From: Halorussus halobius
GTDB lineage: Archaea; Halobacteriota; Halobacteria; Halobacteriales; Haladaptataceae
DNA length: 64,000 bases
Direction: 5' to 3'
NCBI RefSeq assembly: GCF_004765805.1
Contig: NZ_SBIU01000003.1
Location: forward strand, 930,001-994,000
Shown here one piece after another: positions 53,829-61,884 of the stretch. Under the pieces are notes generated by a model. It saw only the letters and a list, made by a program, of their open reading frames with translations. It was not told the origin of the DNA and ran no database searches. Both the position numbers and the translations under genes were made by a program. Within the stretch, counting starts at the first letter, position 1. Each line of letters begins with the position of its first letter.

Positions 53829-54280
53829 ACCCGGCGCGTGCGGGCGCGGTCCTCGTGACCGCGCCAATTCGCGCGAGGGATGAGGCTTGCGGGAGGCCGA
53901 GGCGTCCCGCTGATATGCGAGCGTGGTTCGCAGACATCGCAGCGGAGCGAGAAGCGCAATCGGCTGGGGAGGCGTGAGGTTTCTGCTGCGCGGTCGCGGT
54001 GCCGTGCGGTTTCTCAGAGGCCTCGGCAGTAGCTAGCTCGGTATACTCCTCGACAGACCGGACGGCAGGAAGAAGCTGGCTACTGCCTCGACGACTATCA
54101 GCGAGCGCCGAGTCGGGAGTTTTCCGAACGACAGGGAGAAGCTAGCTACTGCCTCGACCTGTGAGAAACCGCCCCGCACCGCACCGCGCCGCATCCGCAC
54201 CGCCTCACACAGCACCGCACCCGCACCGCGCGGCGGGAGCCTCGTCCCTCCCGGGGCGCACGAACGCGTCCCGCCACCGG
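53829..54280. repeat. interspersed repeat element C with AGTAGCTAGC cores
   Basis: The left arm begins near GGCGCGTGCGGGCGCGG and runs through GAGGGATGAGGCTTGCGGGAG; the right arm ends with an inverted GGGAGCCTCGTCCCTCCCG. Between them are GCGGTCGCGGTGCCGTGCGG, GCAGTAGCTAGCTCGG (about 54027), GAAGCTGGCTACTGCCTCGA and GAAGCTAGCTACTGCCTCGA (about 54132), the last two as near-identical direct repeats inverted to the first. The gap 53757-54389 has no gene. Confidence 0.8.
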
Positions 54281-54389
54281 AACTGGTTGCGTCGAATCCC
54301 GAAATTGGAGCCGATAGACGACCGTGAGTGGAAACTTCTGTGGATACTATCGCGTCTCGCCATCTTCCACGTCGACGCTCATCCGCGAC

Positions 54390-55007
54390 TCAGTCGAACA
54401 ACCCCTCGACGTCCTGCTCCTCGTGTTCACGCTTGCCAACAGCGCCGTCCAACCGCTGGAAGATTATCCCTCGATTCGCGGCGTCGCGGGCGAAATCCAG
54501 CACGAACGTCACGAACTGGCTGGTCGCCCGCCCGGCTTCGAGGTCCTCGCGGGCGTACGCCACGGCCTGCTCGATGACCGCCTCGTCGTAGCCGTACTCC
54601 TCGGCCAGCACCTCGGCCGCGATTGCGCCGCCCTCGAACCGCAGGTCCTCGGGCACCAGCGCCCGGCCCTCGTGGGTCAGTTTCGGCGCGGCGACGCGCT
54701 CGACGTGTTCGGGGTCGGCCGCGACCGCTCGGAGGTACGCCCGGACCCGCCCGACGTTCACCCCGCGATAGTCGGCCGGCAGGTCCGACAGATAGCCCGC
54801 GCCGCTCTCGGCGAGGCCGCGAACGCCCGCCCAGTTGGCGCGGTGGGCGTGGTGGGCCGCCGCCGTGAACTGGATGAGGCCGTGGAGGAACCGCTCGTCG
54901 TCGGTCCCCGAGTCGAGGTCGAGCCAGCGGTCCTCCCACGCGTCGTGGGCCGCGTGGTGCTCCCCCGCGTTGTAGACGGCGATGCCGGCCCGGAGGTGGT
55001 CGCGCAT
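54390..55007 (-). CDS. DUF309 protein
   Basis: A 205-aa protein from ATG 55007 (MRDHLRAGIAVYNAGEHHAAHDAWEDRW). The HxxHxxWE segment near residues 17-25 and FLHGLIQFTAAAHHAHRANW are the DUF309 signature, a helical bundle with possible metal-binding His/Glu. Function unknown. The C-terminal half is specific to haloarchaea. The next gene upstream is divergent. Confidence 0.85.
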   Translation of the reverse strand: MRDHLRAGIAVYNAGEHHAAHDAWEDRWLDLDSGTDDERFLHGLIQFTAAAHHAHRANWAGVRGLAESGAGYLSDLPADYRGVNVGRVRAYLRAVAADPEHVERVAAPKLTHEGRALVPEDLRFEGGAIAAEVLAEEYGYDEAVIEQAVAYAREDLEAGRATSQFVTFVLDFARDAANRGIIFQRLDGAVGKREHEEQDVEGLFD

Positions 55008-55149
55008 GGCTCGACCGTTCGGTGCTCCGGCGGGAATGCGTTTCGGGCCGTAGACGAGCGACACCGAGTAGTGAAAATAAGGCCCAGTACAAAAGTAATA
55101 AAGAAGGGTTTTATCGGCTCGACGCCCTACCGTCCACCTAGACTCTCCG

Positions 55150-55539
55150 ATGGCTACGGAAAACGTGCCGAACCCGGACGATTACGAGTGGGAATTCGAG
55201 AAGCGAGGGACCGTCGGCGTCTGGTTCATGAAGGGCTGGCAGGGATTCGCCGACGCGGACCTCGAAGCCGCGAGCGACCATTACCGAGAGCGGGGCCGCA
55301 ACAGCGACATCGAGGCGACGCTGGCGGTGTTCGGTGACGAGACGAACCTCCCCAAGGAGACCCAGGAGTACATGGGCGAGGAGTGGTCGGTCAACGGCGA
55401 GTACACCGGCGTCGACAGGGTCGGATTCGTCTCCGACGGCGTCACCGCGATGGCGGTGAAAGCGCAAGTCGACATCCCGGACGCCGAGGTCGAGAGCTTC
55501 GGCGACCTGGACGCCGCGCTCGACTGGGCGCGAAGCTGA
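55150..55539 (+). CDS. STAS/SpoIIAA-like haloarchaeal protein
   Basis: A 129-aa protein. The alternating beta/alpha pattern around GTVGVWFMKGWQGFADADL, EATLAVFGDETNLPKETQEY and GFVSDGVTAMAVKAQVDI resembles STAS/SpoIIAA-like folds, but no diagnostic motif is seen. A TATA-like GGGTTTTATCGG lies about 35-40 bp upstream of ATG 55150. Function unknown. Confidence 0.7.
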   Translation: MATENVPNPDDYEWEFEKRGTVGVWFMKGWQGFADADLEAASDHYRERGRNSDIEATLAVFGDETNLPKETQEYMGEEWSVNGEYTGVDRVGFVSDGVTAMAVKAQVDIPDAEVESFGDLDAALDWARS

Positions 55540-55587
55540 GCGAGTTCGAATCCGCGTCTCGTCCGGGAGCCGCGAGAGGCCCGGTCC

Positions 55588-56307
55588 TCAGTTCGTCTCG
55601 TTCCCCGTCGAGTCGTCGCTCCCGACGAGGTCCGGCACCGCGACCACCTCGGCGTCCGCGTCGCCGACCAGCAGTTGCTCGACCGTCCGGGCGACCGCGT
55701 CGGGGTCGTCCGTGCCGCCGGCGTCGGCGATGCTGCCGACCGACGCCGGGTCGAAGGGCTGGTCGAGCGCGGCGTACACGGGGTCGAGCACGTCCGCGAT
55801 CGCCTCGCTGTCCCGGACCACCACGACGCCCGAGACCAGTGCAGCGCCCTTCCGGACGCGCTGGGCGACACCGACCAGCTTGCCGTCGTCCCGGAGCGAG
55901 TAGTCGCCGGGGCAGAAGCTCGCCTCGGGTTCCCCGCGGCGCGCGGGCACGCCCAGCCGCCAGCAGGCGCGCTGGACCGCCGTGGTCACGTCCTCGTAGC
56001 GCTCGTCCATCCCGACCCGCATGTCGTCGAGCGGGACGACCTTGGCGAACGCCACCGTGTTGCCGGTGTAGGCCACCGCCCGGCCGCCGACCGACCGCTC
56101 GATGGGCTCGAACCCGCAGGCGTCGGCGGCCTTCACGGCCACGTCGTAGTCGTCGGCCCGGGCGTCGCGGCGGCCGAACGCCAGTTGCCGGTGGGGACGC
56201 CACGCGCGGACCGCCGGCTCGCCGTCCTCGGCCGCCCGGTCCAGCATCGCGGCGACGACCGCCCGGTCGGCGTCCCGGCTCGCTGCCCGGCCCCGAAGTA
56301 CGCGCAT
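55588..56307 (-). CDS. lipoate-protein ligase family protein
   Basis: A 239-aa protein from ATG 56307. VRAWRPHRQLAFGRRDA, IERSVGGRAVAYTGNTVAFA and DGKLVGVAQRVRKGAALVSG, with the catalytic Lys, follow the biotin/lipoate A/B ligase fold in order. The C-terminal 60 residues are acidic linker-like. It may attach lipoate or octanoate to 2-oxoacid dehydrogenase or glycine cleavage proteins. It diverges from the next gene with only 54 bp between starts. Confidence 0.85.
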   Translation of the reverse strand: MRVLRGRAASRDADRAVVAAMLDRAAEDGEPAVRAWRPHRQLAFGRRDARADDYDVAVKAADACGFEPIERSVGGRAVAYTGNTVAFAKVVPLDDMRVGMDERYEDVTTAVQRACWRLGVPARRGEPEASFCPGDYSLRDDGKLVGVAQRVRKGAALVSGVVVVRDSEAIADVLDPVYAALDQPFDPASVGSIADAGGTDDPDAVARTVEQLLVGDADAEVVAVPDLVGSDDSTGNETN

Positions 56308-56361
56308 GGTCGCACCTCGCATCCGGAGTACCTAAATCCTCGCGTCTCCCACCGACGGACG

Positions 56362-57276
56362 ATGGTCACGGTCGGTCCGAACGCGCTGGAACGGTTCCCG
56401 CGATTCTCGCTGTACAACTCGCCGTACGCCGCCCACGACGAGGGGTGTGCCGTCGACCTGTATCCCCACGAGGGCGACTGGCGGAAGACGGGAGACGACG
56501 GCGAGAGTCGGGCGACGCGCGCGCCCAGCCCCGTCGCCGGCGAGGTCACTCTCACGCGGACCGTCTCCGCGCCCTCCAAGCCCTACGCCGTCGACCACGA
56601 CCACCTAATCGTCGTGGATACGGGCGAGCACCTCGCGCGAATCCTCCACGTCGACCCCGGCGTCGAGCCGGGCGAGACGGTGGCTGTCGGCGACTCGCTG
56701 GGCGAGATGGTCCGCTCGGGCTTTTTCGCGCCGTGGGTCGACAACCACCTCCACCTGGGGTTCCGCGAGCGCGACGCCGACCCGGTCCGGGCGTCGGGGT
56801 CGCTCCCGGTCGCGGTCGCGCCCGACGACGGCCTCGTGGGCGTGGCCTGGGACGGAACCGGAACCGTCGTCGCGCGCGGGGACACGTACGCCGTCCTCGA
56901 CGCGCCCGACCACCCCGCACCGGGCGAGCGGTTCGCCGGCATCGCCTCCGGAGGCGAACGCGACCGCATCCTCGACGGCGGCCTCCCGCACTATGACGGC
57001 GGAGGCGTCCTCGGGGACGCGGTCGGGGACGACGCCGACCGCGTCCCGGTGTCGCTGGCGGGACGGCGCGCCGGCGTCGCCGACGGGCGGACCGTCGCGT
57101 GGGACGACCTGACCGTGCTGGCCAACGGGACGCCGATAACCGGGCTCTCGCTGTTCGTCGCCCGCGAGGCGCTGGGCGCGAAACTGGTGTGTCCCGAGGT
57201 GGAGTTCGCGGTCGGCGAGGCGGTCTCGGTCCGCCTCGAACCGGCCGACGCGGCCGACTGTTCGAAACACCATTGA
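56362..57276 (+). CDS. hypothetical protein with barrel-sandwich/M23-like segment
   Basis: A 304-aa protein from ATG 56362. ATRAPSPVAGEVTLTRTV, RILHVDPGVEPGETVAVGDS and WVDNHLHLGFRERDADPVRA resemble the barrel-sandwich core of M23 peptidases and biotinyl/lipoyl domains, with a NHLHLGFR that recalls the HxH of M23, but other zinc ligands are not evident. The second half has no recognised domain. It is adjacent to the lipoate ligase-like gene. Function unknown. Confidence 0.7.
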   Translation: MVTVGPNALERFPRFSLYNSPYAAHDEGCAVDLYPHEGDWRKTGDDGESRATRAPSPVAGEVTLTRTVSAPSKPYAVDHDHLIVVDTGEHLARILHVDPGVEPGETVAVGDSLGEMVRSGFFAPWVDNHLHLGFRERDADPVRASGSLPVAVAPDDGLVGVAWDGTGTVVARGDTYAVLDAPDHPAPGERFAGIASGGERDRILDGGLPHYDGGGVLGDAVGDDADRVPVSLAGRRAGVADGRTVAWDDLTVLANGTPITGLSLFVAREALGAKLVCPEVEFAVGEAVSVRLEPADAADCSKHH

Positions 57277-57281
57277 AAAAT

Positions 57282-57289
57282 TTTATATC
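57282..57289 (+). promoter_or_regulatory. TATA box of a membrane protein gene
   Basis: TTTATATC lies 28-35 bases before ATG 57317 within an A+T-rich AAAAATTTTATATCG stretch. The spacing fits a leaderless or short-leader archaeal transcript. Confidence 0.65.
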
Positions 57290-57316
57290 GCGTTGCGAAC
57301 GCTGGGTAACCGTAGC

Positions 57317-58114
57317 ATGTCACGGACGGTGAGCGTGGTCTCGGGACTGTACGACGCAGTACTGAGACCGGCGGCACTCGTCGAGGCGCGCACCGTCCGA
57401 CAGCGACAGGGGTCGCTGCTGACCCAGCTGGGCCAGCTCCGCCGGCTGCTGGTGGTCTACGTGGTCAACCTCGCGGCGTACGCCGGGCCGCTGACCCTCG
57501 CGGGCTTCGGGCGGCAGGACGTCCCCGCGATGCCCGCGTGGTTCGACGGCTCGCTCGGCGGCGTCGGCGGCCCCGAGACGTGGCAGCTCCTGTTCGCGTT
57601 CGCCCAGAACTCGCTGTTCCTGCTGGCCGCGACCGGGCTGACCCTGCTGAGCGTCCACGTCTCGATGGTGGTCACGTTCCAGTCGAACGGCTTCCTCCGG
57701 ACGGCGTACGCGGTCATCTACTCCACGAGCGCGTACCTCGCCGGCATCTTCACCGTCGTCTGGTACCTCTCGACCGCCGAGGGCGTGACCGCCGCCCGGG
57801 GCCTCGTCGTCGACCTCCAGAAGTCGTTCATCTACGCGGTCATCGACTGGTTCGGCGCGGACCTGGGCCTCCCGGGCGGTCGCCCCGGCGCGCTCGAACT
57901 CGGCCAGTTGTCCGCGCACGGCCAGTCGGTGCTGGCCGTCCTCGTCGTCCTCGTCGCGTACTACCTCTACTCGCTGTACCTCGGCGCGCGACTCAACCAC
58001 GGGGCCGACCGCATCAAGGGCCTGCTGGTGGTCCTCGCGGTGGTCGCCTCCCCGGTGGTCTACATCTCCGCGTCGATACTCGCGTACACCACGCCGGCCG
58101 TCCCGACGCTGTGA
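57317..58114 (+). CDS. multi-pass membrane protein, Yip1-like layout
   Basis: A 265-aa protein from ATG 57317. After an amphipathic head come about five hydrophobic segments (LLVVYVVNLAAYAGPLTLAG, FAFAQNSLFLLAATGLTLLS, TAYAVIYSTSAYLAGIFTVV, VLAVLVVLVAYYLYSLYL, LLVVLAVVASPVVYISASIL). The layout is like Yip1-domain proteins. It is followed 18 bp later by a PH-domain membrane protein gene, probably in one operon. Confidence 0.75.
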   Translation: MSRTVSVVSGLYDAVLRPAALVEARTVRQRQGSLLTQLGQLRRLLVVYVVNLAAYAGPLTLAGFGRQDVPAMPAWFDGSLGGVGGPETWQLLFAFAQNSLFLLAATGLTLLSVHVSMVVTFQSNGFLRTAYAVIYSTSAYLAGIFTVVWYLSTAEGVTAARGLVVDLQKSFIYAVIDWFGADLGLPGGRPGALELGQLSAHGQSVLAVLVVLVAYYLYSLYLGARLNHGADRIKGLLVVLAVVASPVVYISASILAYTTPAVPTL

Positions 58115-58132
58115 CCCCGCGATTCTCACACC

Positions 58133-58678
58133 ATGAGCACGCAATCACCCGACACGCCCGACGAAGCCGCACCGACCGACGCGGGGAGCGACGCGACCGC
58201 CCCGACGTCGAACCGGACGACGGTCGAGACGCCGATACGGACCCACCCGACGCTGCGGCCCACCGCGATCTGGCTCGGCTTCGTGACCGTGCTGGGCGTC
58301 GGGCTGATCACGGCCATCCAGTCGGCCCCGGGACTGCTCGGCGGCGCGGGGGCCGCGACCGTCGCGATGCGAGCGGTGGCGCTGCTGACCGGGCTGGGAG
58401 TCGTGCGCTTTCTCGTCCGGCTCTACGTCCTCAGACAGACCGAGTACGTCGTCGACGAGGACACCATCACCCGCCAGTACGAACTGTTCTTCCGGACGTG
58501 GCAGCGCACGGTGCCCCTCTCGAAGGTCCGGAGCCACGAACTCCGCCAGAGCAGGGTCCAGAAGCTGCTGGGCTACGGCACCATCTCGATGAACCAGGGA
58601 CTCGGCGCGATAGAACTGGAGAACGTCTCGGGGCCGCACTCGCTGTACGATGCCGTCAGCACGCTCGTCGAACGATGA
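58133..58678 (+). CDS. bacterial-type PH-domain membrane protein
   Basis: A 181-aa protein. An acidic head is followed by two hydrophobic segments (AIWLGFVTVLGVGLITAIQS and AMRAVALLTGLGVVRFLVRL) and a DUF304/bPH2-like domain (YVVDEDTITRQYELFFRTWQ, then VPLSKVRSHELRQSRVQKLL and LGYGTISM). These proteins are common in archaea and of unknown role. Its stop overlaps the next ATG by four bases. Confidence 0.82.
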   Translation: MSTQSPDTPDEAAPTDAGSDATAPTSNRTTVETPIRTHPTLRPTAIWLGFVTVLGVGLITAIQSAPGLLGGAGAATVAMRAVALLTGLGVVRFLVRLYVLRQTEYVVDEDTITRQYELFFRTWQRTVPLSKVRSHELRQSRVQKLLGYGTISMNQGLGAIELENVSGPHSLYDAVSTLVER

Positions 58679-59919
58679 GCCGGGACGCGGACGTCGACTC
58701 GTCCCGACTCCGGCGTCGCGGCGCTCTCGCGGCGCTCGGCTCGCTGGCGGCGTCGGGCTGTCTCCGGCTGACCGCGAACGAGGAGGCGGCGACGACCGCG
58801 TCCGAAACGGGGGCGAGCGAGCCGGCCACGACCGACGGCGAAGCCGGTGCCAGCGAGACCGCGACGACCAGCAGCGAGACCACCGAGACGACCACCGAGT
58901 GGGACGTCGAGTTGAACCCCCAGTGGAGCCGCCACCTCGCTCCCAGCGAACACGTCCTCGACGGCGACGCGCTGTACGTCGCCGACCGCGACCAGAACTC
59001 CGACCTCGGCCTGCTCGCGGTGGACGTCGCGGACGGCTCGCGGCGCTGGACCGTCTCGGCCCCCTATCGGACCCGGTCGCTCGCGCTGACCGACGACGGG
59101 ACCCTCTACGCCGGCGTGGGACAGCTCACCGAGACCGACGGGTCGCTATACGCCGTCGACGCCGAGTCGGGGTCGGCCGAGGTCGCCTTCGACGCCGACC
59201 AGTCGCCGACACGGGGGTCGCCCCTGACCACCTCCGACGTCGTGGTGTTCGGGACGAGGTTCCACGAAGACGGCGAGGACAGACTCTACGGCCTCTCCCG
59301 CGACGGCCACGACGTCCGGTGGTCGGCGAGCGTCGAGGACGGCAGCTACACCGGCGGCGTCATCGCGGACGACACCGCCTACGTCGGCGGGTTCGACTAC
59401 CGGTTCGGGGCGCTCGACCCCGCGACCGGCGAGTGGGCGTGGCGCGACGACTGGCAGCTCGCGCCCGACACCGACCCGGTGGTCCGGGACGGCTCGGTGT
59501 TCTTCGTGGACGCCGACGAGGGACTCGTGCGCCTCGCTCCCGACACCGGTGCGGAGGAGTGGCGACACGCGGCAGAACGGGACACGAACGTCCTCTCGCA
59601 CGTCTCGGGCCCGACGTTCGACGGCGAGCGAGTCTACTTCACGATGGGCTCGACCGTCCACGCGGCCGCGGTCGGCGGCGACGGACTGTGGTCGGTCGAC
59701 CTTCCCAATCCGGTGCGGTACTCGCCCGCCGTCGTCGGTGGCGTGGTCTGGGTCGCCACGCAGGACAGCGACGTCCTCCACGGGCTCGACGCCGAGACCG
59801 GCGAGACGGCGTTCCGAACCCAGCTCCCCGCCAACACCGAGCGGACCGCCGCCGCGGGCGACCGCCTGCTCGCGTTCCTCGACGACCGCGTGCTGGCGTT
59901 CACGACGTCTCGACCGTAA
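58675..59919 (+). CDS. PQQ-like beta-propeller lipoprotein
   Basis: A 414-aa protein from ATG 58675. RRRGALAALGSLAASGC is a Tat-type lipoprotein signal with lipobox Cys. A Thr/Ser/Glu-rich linker is followed by seven or so WD40/PQQ-like blades (DGDALYVADRDQNSD, LLAVDVADGSRRW, SLYAVDAESGSAEV, FGALDPATGEWAWRDDW, LHGLDAETGETAFRTQ). It is likely a cell-surface scaffold or redox-linked protein. It overlaps the convergent paralogue by 20 bp at the 3' end. Confidence 0.88.
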   Translation: MSRDADVDSSRLRRRGALAALGSLAASGCLRLTANEEAATTASETGASEPATTDGEAGASETATTSSETTETTTEWDVELNPQWSRHLAPSEHVLDGDALYVADRDQNSDLGLLAVDVADGSRRWTVSAPYRTRSLALTDDGTLYAGVGQLTETDGSLYAVDAESGSAEVAFDADQSPTRGSPLTTSDVVVFGTRFHEDGEDRLYGLSRDGHDVRWSASVEDGSYTGGVIADDTAYVGGFDYRFGALDPATGEWAWRDDWQLAPDTDPVVRDGSVFFVDADEGLVRLAPDTGAEEWRHAAERDTNVLSHVSGPTFDGERVYFTMGSTVHAAAVGGDGLWSVDLPNPVRYSPAVVGGVVWVATQDSDVLHGLDAETGETAFRTQLPANTERTAAAGDRLLAFLDDRVLAFTTSRP

Positions 59920-61066
59920 AAGCCTCGACGCCCGCGTCGTGTTCGACGTACAGGCGGTCGCCCGAGCCGGCGAGCCACTGCCCGCGTCCGTCGAGTTGCG
60001 TCTCGAACATCACCTCCTCGTGGGTCGGCTCGACCGCGAGCAATCGGTTGTCGACCGTGAGAATCCAGACGTAGCCCGCGTGGAACGCCGGCGCGGTAGT
60101 GACGTAGGTCTCGTCGCCGCCGGTCTCGACCACTCTCCGCCCGTTCGAGCCGTCCGGTTCGACCGCGTAGAGGCCGTCCCAGCCGCCGACGTACAGCGTC
60201 CCGTCGGCCAGCGTCGGCGCGGTGTGGAGCTTCTCGTTCTCGAACGACCACTGTTCCAGCCCGCTGGCGACGTCGAGCGCCCGGAGGCCGGCGTGGGTCG
60301 TGAGGTGGGCGACGCCGTCGACCACCAGCGGGCTGCCGGAGACTCCCCAGTCGGTCGTCATGCCGACCGACCCGTCGTCGAGCGAGTAGGTCGCGAAGTT
60401 GTTGAGATAGCCGACGAGCGCGGTCCCCCCGGCCACCGAGACGCCCTCGACCGCGTCGGTGGCGAACTGGCTCGCGGTCCACCGCTCGTCGAGGCCCGGA
60501 AGCGCGAGCGCGAACAGCGTCGGCCCCTCGCGCTCGGAGGTGGTGTTGGCGTAGCCCGCGAACACCGTCTCGTCGGTGACGCCCACCAGGTCGACCGTGC
60601 GAGCCACGTCGACCCGGTTCTCGACGTCGCCGTCCGGACTCAGCGTGGCGACGGTCCCCGACGCCGGCGTCTCCTCGTCGCCGTCCACGCCGCCCGAGAC
60701 GACGACGCCCTCGTCGGTCGCTTCGACCGAGTGAATCTGGAAGTCGGTCGCCTCGGTCCACAGCTCGTCGCCGGAGTCGGGGTCGAGCGCGATCACGCTG
60801 TCGCTCCGGCCGGCGTAGAGCGCATCGTGACCGAGTGTGGTGGCGGCCGGTCGCTTTCTCCACAGCCACGCCGAGTCGAGCGAGAGGGATTCTGGCACCG
60901 AGTCGGCCGTCGTCGTCGCGGTGCCGGACGGCTCGTCGTCGGTCGTCGCTCCGGCCGTCGCCGAACCGCTGGCGGTCTCGGTCCCGGTCCCCTCGTTCGA
61001 AGTCAGCCTGAGACAGCCGCCGAGCGCGGAGAGACCGGTCGCCGCGAGAACTCGTCTTCGACGCAT
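59900..61066 (-). CDS. PQQ-like beta-propeller lipoprotein (paralogue)
   Basis: A 388-aa protein. MRRRRVLAATGLSALGGCLR has a basic head, hydrophobic run and lipobox Cys. Blades such as SVIALDPDSGDELWTEAT, LRALDVASGLEQWSF and LYAVEPDGSNGRR match the PQQ-like repeat. Its start region (GGCLRLTSNEGTG) is alike that of the convergent gene (SGCLRLTANEEAA), showing a shared origin. The two genes lie tail to tail with a 20-bp overlap. Confidence 0.87.
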   Translation of the reverse strand: MRRRRVLAATGLSALGGCLRLTSNEGTGTETASGSATAGATTDDEPSGTATTTADSVPESLSLDSAWLWRKRPAATTLGHDALYAGRSDSVIALDPDSGDELWTEATDFQIHSVEATDEGVVVSGGVDGDEETPASGTVATLSPDGDVENRVDVARTVDLVGVTDETVFAGYANTTSEREGPTLFALALPGLDERWTASQFATDAVEGVSVAGGTALVGYLNNFATYSLDDGSVGMTTDWGVSGSPLVVDGVAHLTTHAGLRALDVASGLEQWSFENEKLHTAPTLADGTLYVGGWDGLYAVEPDGSNGRRVVETGGDETYVTTAPAFHAGYVWILTVDNRLLAVEPTHEEVMFETQLDGRGQWLAGSGDRLYVEHDAGVEAFTVETS

Positions 61067-61152
61067 TTCCCCGGGGGTTTCGGCCGGCTGGAAGTATATC
61101 TACTGGTTCCCGAAACGGCGGGTCGAGCGCTCGCGCCGACGGGACGTCGGCG

Positions 61153-61725
61153 CTACGCGAACGCGATTTCCTCGGTCGTCGCCACCTCGCCGAACAGCCA
61201 GTCGGCGTGCTCGACGGTGTACTCCTTGTGGGCCTCCTCGATGTAGCCCAGCGCGTCCTCGACCAGCACGGGCCGGTAGTCCCGCAGGCCCGCGCTGCCG
61301 GCGGTGTGGAGGACGCAGACGTTCGCCAGCGTCCCGCAGAACACGAGGTCGTCGATGCCGTGGGCGTCGAGATAGCCGTCGAGGTCGGTCCGATGGAAGG
61401 CGTCGTAGGTGTGTTTCTCGACCACGTGGTCGTCCTCGCGCACGTCAAGGTCGTCGTGGAGTTGTGCCTCCCACGACCCCTCCACGACGTGCTCGCCCCA
61501 GCGGGCGAACTCGTCGTAGTAGTGGTTGTCCTCGAACTGCTCGGGCGGGTGGACGTCGCGGGTGTAGACGACCGACGCGCCCGCGTCGCGGGCCGCCGAC
61601 ACGAACGCGGTCACGTCGTCGACGGCCGCCTCGCTGGCGGGCGCGTGGAGGCTCCCCTCCGGATGACAGAAGCCGTTTTGCATGTCGACGACCACCACCG
61701 CCGTCGAGTCGGGCTCGACGTTCAT
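61153..61725 (-). CDS. cysteine hydrolase of the isochorismatase/nicotinamidase family
   Basis: A 190-aa protein. D14 (VDMQNGF), K104 (VEKHTYDAF) and C137 (ANVCVLHTA) make the catalytic triad of this family, and HPEGSLHA with later HHYYDEF-type residues may bind zinc as in nicotinamidases. The likely reaction is amide or vinyl-ether hydrolysis, perhaps nicotinamide to nicotinate in NAD salvage, but specificity is not certain. Confidence 0.88.
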   Translation of the reverse strand: MNVEPDSTAVVVVDMQNGFCHPEGSLHAPASEAAVDDVTAFVSAARDAGASVVYTRDVHPPEQFEDNHYYDEFARWGEHVVEGSWEAQLHDDLDVREDDHVVEKHTYDAFHRTDLDGYLDAHGIDDLVFCGTLANVCVLHTAGSAGLRDYRPVLVEDALGYIEEAHKEYTVEHADWLFGEVATTEEIAFA

Positions 61726-61884
61726 GTGCGACCGTAGGGCCGTGTGGCGGAAAATACCTTCCGACGAGTGGCCAGTACGGAGCGTCGGACGCGAGTGCGG
61801 CGGCGGCCGCGACCCGGGGACGCAGTTTTCAAGGTCCCATCAAGAGATTTTTGACGGAGTAGTCCGAGAGAGCGGACACAGGAA

